64,000 bases of DNA from Chitinophaga eiseniae (GTDB lineage: Bacteria > Bacteroidota > Bacteroidia > Chitinophagales > Chitinophagaceae): assembly GCF_012641265.1 (NCBI RefSeq), contig NZ_JABAHZ010000001.1, forward strand, positions 1,621,446-1,685,445, in the 5' to 3' direction. Below the pieces are notes generated by a model. That model searched no databases. It was not told the DNA's origin and saw nothing but the letters and a program-made list of their open reading frames with translations. The number at the start of each line of letters is the position of its first letter. Positions within the stretch are counted from its first letter, which is position 1. Below are positions 16,538-24,675 of the stretch, piece by piece. The position numbers and the translations under genes were made by a program.

Positions 16538-17176
16538 TCACTTTTTCTCCGCCCAGATATAACCCCGCCTGGTGGCATACTCCATATTTTCATTGGGATA
16601 TCTCTCTATAGCATCAATAATAGTAAAACCGGTTTCGCCAAGCAGCTTTAGAATATCTCCTGTCTTAAAGAAGCATAGATCAACATCAATCTCCTTGTCA
16701 TGCGCTTTATCAAAATGAACAATTTCTTCTCCCACATGGAAGGAAAATAAAAAATCTCCTCCCGTCTTCAGCACCCTGTTTATTTCTGCAAAACAGTCCC
16801 GGACCTGGTCAAGGGTAAAATGTACAATAGCGTAGAATGCCAGCACACTTCCAAGATGTTCTGCCGGATAAGCGATATGCAGCAAGTCGCCTGTTTGAAA
16901 GTCAATTTGAGGGGAAAGCCTCCGCGCAACATTCACCATCGCCGGCGAAAGATCAATGCCCACAATGTTTTTCAAGCCATTGTCGTACAGAAATCTTGTT
17001 GTTTGCCCGGGTCCGCAACCAAAGTCGGCACATAACCCGGTGTCCTTATTGGACGATGCAAATTCTGTTAATAATAACCGGTCCACATGCTTTTTGGACA
17101 ACTCGTTCCAGCGTTCCACCGCGTAGTCTTCCGCTACCAGGTTATAGCAATGCAATATCTTATCCTGTGAATTCAT
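16538..17176 (-). CDS. Class I SAM-dependent methyltransferase
   Basis: This is a 212-residue methyltransferase with a canonical motif I (ADFGCGPGQTTRFL, about 50-63), the acidic loop VGIDLSPAMV, motif II around GDLLHIAYP and motif III RVLKTGGDFLFSFHV. It shows no close similarity to the neighbour at 15836 beyond the fold. The substrate is unknown. It precedes no obvious operon partner; the SnoaL-like gene lies 48 bases upstream on the same strand. Confidence 0.88.
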   Translation of the reverse strand: MNSQDKILHCYNLVAEDYAVERWNELSKKHVDRLLLTEFASSNKDTGLCADFGCGPGQTTRFLYDNGLKNIVGIDLSPAMVNVARRLSPQIDFQTGDLLHIAYPAEHLGSVLAFYAIVHFTLDQVRDCFAEINRVLKTGGDFLFSFHVGEEIVHFDKAHDKEIDVDLCFFKTGDILKLLGETGFTIIDAIERYPNENMEYATRRGYIWAEKK

Positions 17177-17224
17177 GTCGATTTCAGTTTTAAAATATTA
17201 TTCCGATTTGGGTCATTGCTGCAA

Positions 17225-17578
17225 TTATACCTCAGTCGCGATAACAAAAGCCTTTAACTCAGCCATTTTGCCATCATGAAATCGCCAGACATCGCAGTAG
17301 GCGTAATCAACGACTACACCGTTCTCATTCTTCAGGCTGATTTTCCCAATAGCCGTAACAAACTCGCCTTCGGCGATCATACTTTCGACGATAAACTGTG
17401 GCGCCTCCTCGTACGCCATTGCCATATACTGCCGAACGGCCTCCTTGCCCTGCAGTATCCGGTCGCCTACAAATGTCCAGGTAGTATCGTCAGTGCAGAA
17501 AGAAAGAAACCCTTCATAGTCGCCTCTCGTAATCATGGCATTTGCCATGTCCAATGTTGCTTTATTATTTAAACTCAT
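17225..17578 (-). CDS. SnoaL-like / NTF2-fold protein
   Basis: This is a 117-residue single-domain protein of the NTF2-like superfamily. Typical features are the N-terminal helix pair with DYEGFLSFCTDDTTWTFVGD, GKEAVRQYM, and the C-terminal strands VVDYAYCDVWRFHDGKMAELKAF. Such proteins bind or isomerise small molecules, or are orphan domains. The last strand motif matches SnoaL_2. It lies between an HxlR regulator and a methyltransferase on the same strand. The function is not assigned. Confidence 0.85.
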   Translation of the reverse strand: MSLNNKATLDMANAMITRGDYEGFLSFCTDDTTWTFVGDRILQGKEAVRQYMAMAYEEAPQFIVESMIAEGEFVTAIGKISLKNENGVVVDYAYCDVWRFHDGKMAELKAFVIATEV

Positions 17579-17640
17579 ATGGCGTTTCTATTGTTACATT
17601 TAAATAGATGGTTCCCGGGACAGTCAATAACGCAAAGAAA

Positions 17641-17991
17641 CTATTTACCGAGAATTTCTTTCCTGTGCTTTTTGCCCCAATCCGTGAGGTTATTGATGAT
17701 GGTCTGCAATGTTTTTCCGTGTGCCGTGAGCTCGTATTGGACAGTTACGGGTTGTGTAGCTAAAACGGTTCGTTTAACCAATTTGTTTAACTCCAGTTCC
17801 TTTAATTCCTTGCTCAGCATTTTGTTGGAAATACCGTCGATGTCGTCCAAAATATCAGAAAATCTTCTTTTGTTATAATAGCAGATAGAGGAGATGATGG
17901 ATATTTTCCATTTCCCATGTAGCACATCCATTGAGTCCTGGACAGCCCGCATTTCTTTCCTGTGTTCTTTTTCAAAATTTACGCACTCCAT
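17641..17991 (-). CDS. HxlR family transcriptional regulator
   Basis: This is a 116-residue winged-helix regulator. HxlR signatures are VLHGKWKISIISSICYYNKRRFSDIL (about 24-49 in pieces), GISNKMLSKELKELELNKLVKR and a C-terminal YELTAHGKTL. It is divergent from an SDR gene. Four GTTAC repeats lie immediately upstream of its start, between it and an exact -7 element, suggesting autorepression. It is a distant paralogue of the HxlR gene at 13364. Confidence 0.92.
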   Translation of the reverse strand: MECVNFEKEHRKEMRAVQDSMDVLHGKWKISIISSICYYNKRRFSDILDDIDGISNKMLSKELKELELNKLVKRTVLATQPVTVQYELTAHGKTLQTIINNLTDWGKKHRKEILGK

Positions 17992-17994
17992 AAG

Positions 17995-18024
17995 GTTACT
18001 TTGTTACCTGAATGTTACTGTTAC
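17995..18024. repeat. Four GTTAC direct repeats, candidate HxlR operator
   Basis: GTTAC occurs at 17995, 18003, 18014 and 18020 on the plus strand. The cluster lies between the HxlR start codon and its likely promoter, where a bound regulator would block transcription. Confidence 0.4.
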
Positions 18025-18033
18025 TTTTAGATA

Positions 18034-18041
18034 CAAACTTA
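18034..18041 (-). promoter_or_regulatory. -7 promoter element of the HxlR gene at 17641
   Basis: The minus strand reads TAAGTTTG, an exact TAnnTTTG match 42 bases upstream of the start codon. No TTTG is found at the -33 position. Confidence 0.4.
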
Positions 18042-18098
18042 CCAAAATAAATCAACCTGGTCTACCTTAGCAGCAGACAAAATTAAATCATTAACAAA

Positions 18099-18869
18099 AT
18101 GAGTAAACTAAAGAATAAAGTAGCAGTAATTACCGGCGGCAATAGCGGTATTGGATTCGGCATTGCAGCGGCTTTCAGGAACGAAGGCGCTGTTGGCACT
18201 ATCACCGGCAGAAATGAAGCAACATTGGCCAGTGCAGTAGATGCACTGGGGACCGGTTTTATCGGCATTAAAGGCGATGTAACCGCTATGAATGACCTGG
18301 AAAATATATTCCAAAAAACCACTGAAAAATTTGGAAACATTGATACGCTGGTGGTGAATGCTGGCGGCGTTGTGGACGGCTTTCCAATGGCTGCCGTAAA
18401 CGATGTAACGGAAGAAAATTATGACCGTTATATGGACTTGAATCTGAAAAGCGCCTATTTCACGGTACAAAAATCACTTCCCTACCTAAACGACGGTGCT
18501 TCTATAATACTGATCGGATCCAGCGCAGCGCATCGTGCTATACCGGGAATGACTATTTATAGCGCTGCCAAAGCAGCTATCATATCGCTGGCTAAAGGGT
18601 TGTCGCTGGATTTATTGTCAAGAAAAATACGGGTGAACACACTTTCACCCGGCTCCATTGATACACCCATTTTCGAAAAAGTTGTACCGCAGGAACTGCT
18701 GGAACAGGTGAAGCAAACCTGGATAGATACCACACCTGTAGGCAGGCAGGGACTTCCGGCCGATATCGGCAACGCGGCTGTATTCCTGGCATCGGATGAT
18801 TCGGCTTTTATAGTGGGTACGGAGATTCTTTCAGATGGCGGTCTCACTAATATCAGCCTGATGAACTGA
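18099..18869 (+). CDS. SDR family oxidoreductase
   Basis: This is a 256-residue classical short-chain dehydrogenase using NAD(P). The cofactor motif is TGGNSGIG (12-19), NAG is in LVVNAGG, and the catalytic Ser-Tyr-Lys triad is present in LIGSSAAHR and YSAAK. The C-terminal SDGGLTNI follows the usual family end. The length is normal. It is divergent from, and probably repressed by, the HxlR regulator at 17641. The substrate is unknown. Confidence 0.93.
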   Translation: MSKLKNKVAVITGGNSGIGFGIAAAFRNEGAVGTITGRNEATLASAVDALGTGFIGIKGDVTAMNDLENIFQKTTEKFGNIDTLVVNAGGVVDGFPMAAVNDVTEENYDRYMDLNLKSAYFTVQKSLPYLNDGASIILIGSSAAHRAIPGMTIYSAAKAAIISLAKGLSLDLLSRKIRVNTLSPGSIDTPIFEKVVPQELLEQVKQTWIDTTPVGRQGLPADIGNAAVFLASDDSAFIVGTEILSDGGLTNISLMN

Positions 18870-19251
18870 TACCTGCCACCAGGCTGGTAACTCATCCATG
18901 TTTGTTCCCCAACATACCAGACAATACAACAATATTGACTAATACCAATGCAATATTGACCATCCTACCCAGGCTGTCCGGAATTTGATATCTTTACCCC
19001 CGTTACAGCTGGCGGCAAATCTGCTGTTACCAAATATCAACCAAAGTCGTTTCATTTTATGAAGCCAATGGAAGAACGGTGAGCAATGATTAGTGAACAA
19101 TATAAATGAAACCTGACAATGCTTGATATGAAAGAAGGCGTCCAGCTTACCGCACTCCTACTACCAGACCCACTGCAACCGACAAACGGTATGTTCACCG
19201 GCAATGCTCCCATACAGACAAAATAATATGCGTTGTTAACAGATCATTGCT
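18870..19251. other. Non-coding region upstream of the ECF sigma gene
   Basis: This 382-base stretch has no credible gene on either strand. It contains a 10-bp direct repeat at 18930 and 18951 and a near-match to a -7 element (TATCTTTA at 18989-18996). It presumably holds the control region of the sigma factor gene. Confidence 0.5.
18930..18960. repeat. CAATATTGAC direct repeat at 21-bp period
   Basis: Two exact copies of CAATATTGAC start at 18930 and 18951, two helical turns apart. Each contains the palindrome CAATATTG. The spacing suits tandem protein binding upstream of the ECF sigma gene. Confidence 0.4.
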
Positions 19252-19857
19252 ATGAAGGAGCATCCCTTATATATTACAACAGACGAATCGGCAGATGAAA
19301 CAATACTGCTTGAACGAATCACGTCAGGGGATGAAAGAGCATTCTCTGCATTATATCAACGTTATTGGAAGAAAGTTTTCACCTATCTCCTTCGGCTTAC
19401 CAAATCACGGGAAACAGCCGAAGAACTGCTTTCTGAAATATTTACCCGGTTCTGGATCAACAGGGCGGTAGCCTCCAGCATCGAAAATGTAGATGCCTTC
19501 CTGTCTAAAGTAACTTACAACAGGGCCATCGATTTCTTCCGGTTTGCCGCAAAAGAAAAAAAGATCCAGGCGTTAATTGCATTAGAACTGAACCGGTACC
19601 CCTCCCAAATAAACGACGGATACCTGTTAGAAAAAGAGTACAAAGCATTGCTCCGCGAGGCCATTCACCAATTGCCCCCTCAACGTAAGCTGGTTTTCAC
19701 GCTCAGCAGGGAACAGGGACTCACACACGAAGAAATTGCCCGGCGATTAAATATGTCACCACATACAGTTAAAAAAACGATGTCCAATGCCATTAAATCC
19801 ATCCGGACATTCCTCCGCAAGCAGGGAGTAGACGGCATGATCCTCGATATTCTTTGA
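19252..19857 (+). CDS. ECF RNA polymerase sigma factor, FecI-like (Bacteroidota type)
   Basis: This 201-residue sigma factor is expected to transcribe the downstream SusC/SusD genes when released by FecR. Sigma region 2 spans about 27-95 (LYQRYWKKVFTYLLRLT, AEELLSEIFTRFW). Region 4 spans about 130-190 with the HTH LTHEEIARRLNMSPHTVKK. Length and layout match the Bacteroides expansion family of FecI-like factors. It is followed 90 bases later by fecR. Confidence 0.94.
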   Translation: MKEHPLYITTDESADETILLERITSGDERAFSALYQRYWKKVFTYLLRLTKSRETAEELLSEIFTRFWINRAVASSIENVDAFLSKVTYNRAIDFFRFAAKEKKIQALIALELNRYPSQINDGYLLEKEYKALLREAIHQLPPQRKLVFTLSREQGLTHEEIARRLNMSPHTVKKTMSNAIKSIRTFLRKQGVDGMILDIL

Positions 19858-19947
19858 GGCCGCCAACTGTAATTCATTTTTTTTCTTACCCCGATACTAC
19901 CACCTTCTCTTTTTTACGTCTGTTATGTTTACAGAAGGTAACTTAAC

Positions 19948-21126
19948 ATGAACAACCCACAAGAACGTTTACATCTTTTATTCGATAAATACCTGTCTGA
20001 TTCCATCACAGCAGTGGAATTAGATGAACTCTGGGCGCTAATACGCGCCATGGATGCCAACGCTGACTTTCCGGAAAGCATCAAAACCACCTGGAATAAT
20101 GTTTTGGAGCAAGATACCACGGCAGATGCTGATGGCAACCGCATACTGGAACGCATATTGGAAAAACACCGGCAACCGGTGAACCATCGGGTGGTAACGA
20201 TATTGAAAAATAATTGGGGAAAAATTGCCGCATCGCTGTTGATGCTGCTGGGGCTCCGTTTACTGACTCACAAAACAACCGAAGTCAGGCCTGTTATCAC
20301 ACCTCATGTAATTGCAACAGCCGGAAATAACAAAGCCGTGCTAACGCTCTCCAACGGCGAACACCTGTTGCTTAATGACCAGGCTACCGGCACCATAGCC
20401 AAACAGGGCAACATGCAGGTAATAAAAAACAAGGATGGCTCCCTCTCCTATACAGGAAGCGGAGATAATACGTTGGGGGATGCCTGCAATACATTGACCA
20501 TTCCACCGGGAAGTCAATATCATGTTACGCTACCGGACGGAACAGGTGTTTGGCTCAATGCCGCCTCCTCTATCCACTACCCTTTATCCTTTTCCGGCAA
20601 TAAAAGAAAAGTTGACATAGACGGCGAGGCTTTCTTTGAAGTGGCGCAAAATGCGGCAGTACCTTTCGAAGTTAATTCCGGCGCCATGCAGGTACTCGTT
20701 TTGGGGACCACTTTCAATATTATGGCCTATAAAGACGAAAACAGCATCAAAACAACGCTGATAGATGGGGTGGTAAAAGTTGTCTGCAGAGAAAGTAACC
20801 AGCAGCTCAAACCCGGACAGCAGGCTATTTTACCTAATGGTGGAAACAACTTCCACACCATACCGGCAGATATGAAAGAAGTACTGGCCTGGAAAGAAGG
20901 AGAATTTCGTTTCTATGATACCGATATCGCCTCTATTATGCGGCAAGTGGCCCGTTGGTATGATGTAGAGATTGTTTACAGAGGAGCCATTCCACAAAAT
21001 AAATTCTACGGGGTAATTCCCCGGCAACATAATGTATCACAACTATTAGAGGTCCTGGAGGTAACCCGTCATGTTCATTTCAGAATCGATGGTAAAAAGA
21101 TCATTGTCATGCCGGGACCAAAATAA
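19948..21126 (+). CDS. FecR family anti-sigma factor
   Basis: This 392-residue inner-membrane protein holds the ECF sigma factor until signalled by the STN domain of the partner SusC. A cytoplasmic N-terminal region (about 1-85) is followed by one transmembrane helix (about 90-108). The periplasmic FecR domain then spans about 185-290 (GTGVWLNAASSIHYPLSF, DIDGEAFFEVA, VLGTTFNIMAY). A C-terminal DUF4974-type domain (about 320-390) ends it (FRFYDTDIASIMRQVARWYDVEI). The gene order sigma, anti-sigma, STN-SusC, SusD is the standard trans-envelope relay. Confidence 0.95.
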   Translation: MNNPQERLHLLFDKYLSDSITAVELDELWALIRAMDANADFPESIKTTWNNVLEQDTTADADGNRILERILEKHRQPVNHRVVTILKNNWGKIAASLLMLLGLRLLTHKTTEVRPVITPHVIATAGNNKAVLTLSNGEHLLLNDQATGTIAKQGNMQVIKNKDGSLSYTGSGDNTLGDACNTLTIPPGSQYHVTLPDGTGVWLNAASSIHYPLSFSGNKRKVDIDGEAFFEVAQNAAVPFEVNSGAMQVLVLGTTFNIMAYKDENSIKTTLIDGVVKVVCRESNQQLKPGQQAILPNGGNNFHTIPADMKEVLAWKEGEFRFYDTDIASIMRQVARWYDVEIVYRGAIPQNKFYGVIPRQHNVSQLLEVLEVTRHVHFRIDGKKIIVMPGPK

Positions 21127-21179
21127 TTTTCTAATCAAACTAAAACGCCAGATGACAGGGTAATCAACCAAAATGCCAT

Positions 21180-21214
21180 AAAAAAAGCCGGGGTGACTGG
21201 AACTCACCGCCGGC
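21180..21214 (-). terminator. Minus-strand intrinsic terminator between fecR and susC
   Basis: On the minus strand a stem of five plus five pairs (GCCGG and GGTGA with their complements, one bulged base) and a 7-base loop is followed by seven T residues. No minus-strand gene ends here. It could end an antisense RNA starting inside the susC 5' end. On the plus strand the same hairpin lies in the susC leader. Confidence 0.6.
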
Positions 21215-21285
21215 AAACATTTCAGGCAAATCGCAAAATGACAAAACGGATTATTTCACATTTAAACCCAAAACCATACTAAGTT

Positions 21286-24200
21286 ATGAAGTTTACTGCA
21301 TCAGGCCAAAGCGTTTCCCCGCATTGGCCCTTAAAACTATGGACGATCATGAAACTTACTGTCTGGCTGATGGCCGCCGCGCTACCTATCAGCGCCAAAT
21401 CTTTTTCCCAGCGGGTGACCATCAACAAAAAAAACTGTAAGCTGGAAGAGGTGTTTGAACGCATCAAGCAGCAAACAGGTCTTTCATTTATGGTAGAAAA
21501 GGTATTGCTCGACAATGCCCAACCTGTTACCTTACACGAAGATAATGCACCACTGGAGAAGGTGCTATCCGAATGCCTGAACTTCCAACAGCTGTCTTAC
21601 CAGATCACCAACCAGGTAATTGTGGTAAACAGGAATACAGATAAGATAATGCCCCGGACCCCGACAGCCGCCGCCAGTGCTTCTTTCCCGGTATCCGGCG
21701 TAGTAACGGATCAAAAAGGAACCGCCCTGGTGGGCGCCTCTGTATTACTGAAAGGCAAAGATTTCCAAAAAGGGATGGCCGCCGATGCCCAGGGGAAATT
21801 TCTCCTGGAAAAGGTCCCTGAAGGTGATTACACCATCGAGGTATCCCTGATCGGTTTTGGAAAATACACCGCGCAGCTGCATGTCAACAGCGCTACCCAA
21901 CCCTTGGAGATACGCCTGAGTCCTGCCAGCCAGGCGCTGGAGGAACTGGTGATTGTAGCCTACGGCAAACAAAAGAAAACAAACCTGACCGGATCCATAT
22001 CGGCTATTTCCTCGAAGGAACTGGATAACCGGCCCCTGACCAATGTTACCAATGCATTACAAGGTACCATGTCGGGTGTAACCGTTATGCAGAGCAATGG
22101 TCAGCCCGGAAAAGATGAAGGCACTATCAAAATAAGAGGGATTGGTACACTTAGTAACAGCAACCCGATGATAGTGGTAGATGGACTGATCAGTTCTATG
22201 AGCGATGTAAATCCCAACGACGTCGAATCTGTTTCTGTACTGAAAGATGCCGCATCGGCTGCCATATACGGTTCCAGGGCAGCAAACGGCGTAGTGCTCA
22301 TCACCACCAAAAAAGGAAAAAAAGGAAAGCTGCAGGTGCGATACGATGCCTACCTGGGTAAACAGCATGCCACCAGGCTGCCTGAATTTCTCCCATCCTG
22401 GCAGCAGGCAGCATTCTACAATGAAGCCCTTACGAACGAAGGCGCACCGACTAAATGGACCGACAAAGATATACAGCAGTTCCGCGATGGCAGCGATAAA
22501 ACCGGCGCACATCCCAATACCGACTGGCTGGACCTGTTGTACCGCGGCAGCGGCATACAACACAACCACTATGTGAGCCTGAATGGAGGCGATGAAAAAA
22601 CGCAATACATGGTTTCACTGGGATATCTCGACCAGGAAGGGATCATCAAAGGAACCAATAATAAGAAATTCAGCGCGCGCGTAAACATCAGTTCTAATAT
22701 CAGTAAACGCACCAGTGTATTTGCCAACATTGGCTATCTCTACTCCCCGTTCAATGAACCGATCAGCTCCTACCCCGGCGCTTCCAGCCTGTCGCTTATC
22801 ACATTTGTCGCTAACCAGATATCCAACGTGGTACCTTATAAATTCGACAATGGATATTATGGTTATGGTCCCAATGGAAATCCTATCGCCTCGCTGGAGT
22901 TAGGTTCGTTCAACCGCACCCAACGTTATACCCTTACGGGAAATGCCGGTGCAGACATCCTCCTGGCGAAAGGGCTCCATTTCAAGCCCACTTTTGGATA
23001 CAGGCTCAATATAGACCAGGGAGAAAAATTTGTAAAGGATATCCAGTTCTACGATCCGAACTCAGGACGACCAACAAAATACCAGGGACCTAATAACCTT
23101 ACCAACAGCTACGACAATACCTCCTATACTAACCTGCAGGCGATACTCGAATATACCACGCACTTCGGAGCCCATCATCTCGGCGTACTGGGTGGAGGAT
23201 CGCAAGAATCTACTATATACCGGGAAAATTCCATGTACCGGGAGAACTTCCTGAACAATGCCATTTCACAGATAAATGCGGGGCCTACGGCAGGACAAAC
23301 CAGCAAAGGGCTTACCAATGAGGTAGCACTCCGGTCTTTCTTCGGACGTTTCAACTATGACTATGATGAAAAGTACCTGTTTGAGGCCAGTTTGCGCTAC
23401 GATGGCTCCTCCCGGTTTGCACCGACAAACCAATGGGGCCTGTTCCCCTCTTTCTCCGGCGGATGGAACATTGCCAGAGAAAATTTCTTTGAGCCGCTAA
23501 AAGAACTGATCTCAGACCTGAAACTCAGAGGCACCTGGGGTAAGCTGGGTAATCAGAATGTAGTGGGTAACTACCCCGCTATTTCAACCGTATCTCCGGG
23601 ACAGGATTATTCCTTCAATCACATCATCGCTTCGGGGATAGCTCCTATTACCGGCGCTAACGCCAATATCACCTGGGAAACAACCACCACTACCGACTTC
23701 GGTCTGGATGCCTCCCTGTTACAGCATAAATTAACTTTCAGCGGAGGTTACTTTATCCGTAACACCACCGGCATTTTGCTGCAATTGCCTATAGGAGCAC
23801 CTTACAGCCTGTCAGCCCCCTACCAGAATGCAGGCGCTGTCACCAACAAGGGATGGGAATTTTCTGCCGGCTACAACGGACATATACACGAGGTCAACTA
23901 CAGCATAAATGCCAATGCCACTTTCATCAACAACCGGATCACCGATCTCAAAGGAAGCGGCCCTTATATCAGCGGTGGTACTTTCCAACAGGTAGGTTTC
24001 CCGATCTATGCGTTCTATGGCTATGTTTGTGAAGGTATTTTCCAGACAACAGAAGAAGTCGCCAAACACGCCAAGCAAACAGGTGGCGTAATCGCTCCGG
24101 GAGATCTCATGTATAAAGATCTTAACCACGATGGTAAAATAGATGGCGCCGACCGGACCTACCTGGGTAGCTATTTCCCTAAAACTACGTTCGGGTTTAA

Positions 24201-24663
24201 TCTTCATCTCGACTGGAAAGGTGTTGACTTGGGCGCTTTCTTCCAGGGAGCGCTCGGCGTAAAGAACTATGTACAGTCCAACATGCTGGGTGGCGTAGGC
24301 GCTAACAGCAACAAACCCACCACCGCTTTTCTTGACCGGTGGACGCCGGAGCATCATTCCACTACTTTCCCCCGCCTGTGGTTTTCTTACAAAAACAATG
24401 GGCCCAGCAACATGCCATCATCTTTCTGGATAAGAGATGCTTCCTATCTCCGCCTCAAAAATCTGCAGTTGGGCTACAACCTGCCCCAAAAATGGGTACA
24501 CCGTATTGGTCTTGATAATATCAAGGTTTACTACAGCGGTCAAAACCTGCTGACTTTCTCCAACTTTTATAAGTGGGTAGATCCGGAAGCTCCGCAGGCT
24601 GAATCAGGCTATAGCTATCCCCAGGTAAAAATCAACACCGTTGGGATAAACGTGCTCTTTTAA
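21286..24663 (+). CDS. SusC/RagA family TonB-linked outer-membrane protein with STN domain
   Basis: This 1125-residue outer-membrane transporter imports oligosaccharides or peptides with its SusD partner. The signal peptide is near residues 18-42. The STN domain (about 45-115, CKLEEVFERIKQQTGLSFMVE) contacts FecR for signalling. A carboxypeptidase-like domain (about 128-212, FPVSGVVTDQKGTALVGAS) and a plug (about 228-345, NPNDVESVSVLKDAASAAIYGSRA) precede the barrel, which ends at YPQVKINTVGINVLF. It lies 159 bases after fecR and 12 bases before susD. No glycan-degrading enzyme is adjacent, so the substrate is unknown. Confidence 0.96.
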   Translation: MKFTASGQSVSPHWPLKLWTIMKLTVWLMAAALPISAKSFSQRVTINKKNCKLEEVFERIKQQTGLSFMVEKVLLDNAQPVTLHEDNAPLEKVLSECLNFQQLSYQITNQVIVVNRNTDKIMPRTPTAAASASFPVSGVVTDQKGTALVGASVLLKGKDFQKGMAADAQGKFLLEKVPEGDYTIEVSLIGFGKYTAQLHVNSATQPLEIRLSPASQALEELVIVAYGKQKKTNLTGSISAISSKELDNRPLTNVTNALQGTMSGVTVMQSNGQPGKDEGTIKIRGIGTLSNSNPMIVVDGLISSMSDVNPNDVESVSVLKDAASAAIYGSRAANGVVLITTKKGKKGKLQVRYDAYLGKQHATRLPEFLPSWQQAAFYNEALTNEGAPTKWTDKDIQQFRDGSDKTGAHPNTDWLDLLYRGSGIQHNHYVSLNGGDEKTQYMVSLGYLDQEGIIKGTNNKKFSARVNISSNISKRTSVFANIGYLYSPFNEPISSYPGASSLSLITFVANQISNVVPYKFDNGYYGYGPNGNPIASLELGSFNRTQRYTLTGNAGADILLAKGLHFKPTFGYRLNIDQGEKFVKDIQFYDPNSGRPTKYQGPNNLTNSYDNTSYTNLQAILEYTTHFGAHHLGVLGGGSQESTIYRENSMYRENFLNNAISQINAGPTAGQTSKGLTNEVALRSFFGRFNYDYDEKYLFEASLRYDGSSRFAPTNQWGLFPSFSGGWNIARENFFEPLKELISDLKLRGTWGKLGNQNVVGNYPAISTVSPGQDYSFNHIIASGIAPITGANANITWETTTTTDFGLDASLLQHKLTFSGGYFIRNTTGILLQLPIGAPYSLSAPYQNAGAVTNKGWEFSAGYNGHIHEVNYSINANATFINNRITDLKGSGPYISGGTFQQVGFPIYAFYGYVCEGIFQTTEEVAKHAKQTGGVIAPGDLMYKDLNHDGKIDGADRTYLGSYFPKTTFGFNLHLDWKGVDLGAFFQGALGVKNYVQSNMLGGVGANSNKPTTAFLDRWTPEHHSTTFPRLWFSYKNNGPSNMPSSFWIRDASYLRLKNLQLGYNLPQKWVHRIGLDNIKVYYSGQNLLTFSNFYKWVDPEAPQAESGYSYPQVKINTVGINVLF

Positions 24664-24675
24664 TCAACAAAAATC

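Noticed and set aside
22057..22605. 182-codon minus-strand frame inside susC
   Set aside because: It is antisense to the SusC plug; no domain or promoter supports it.
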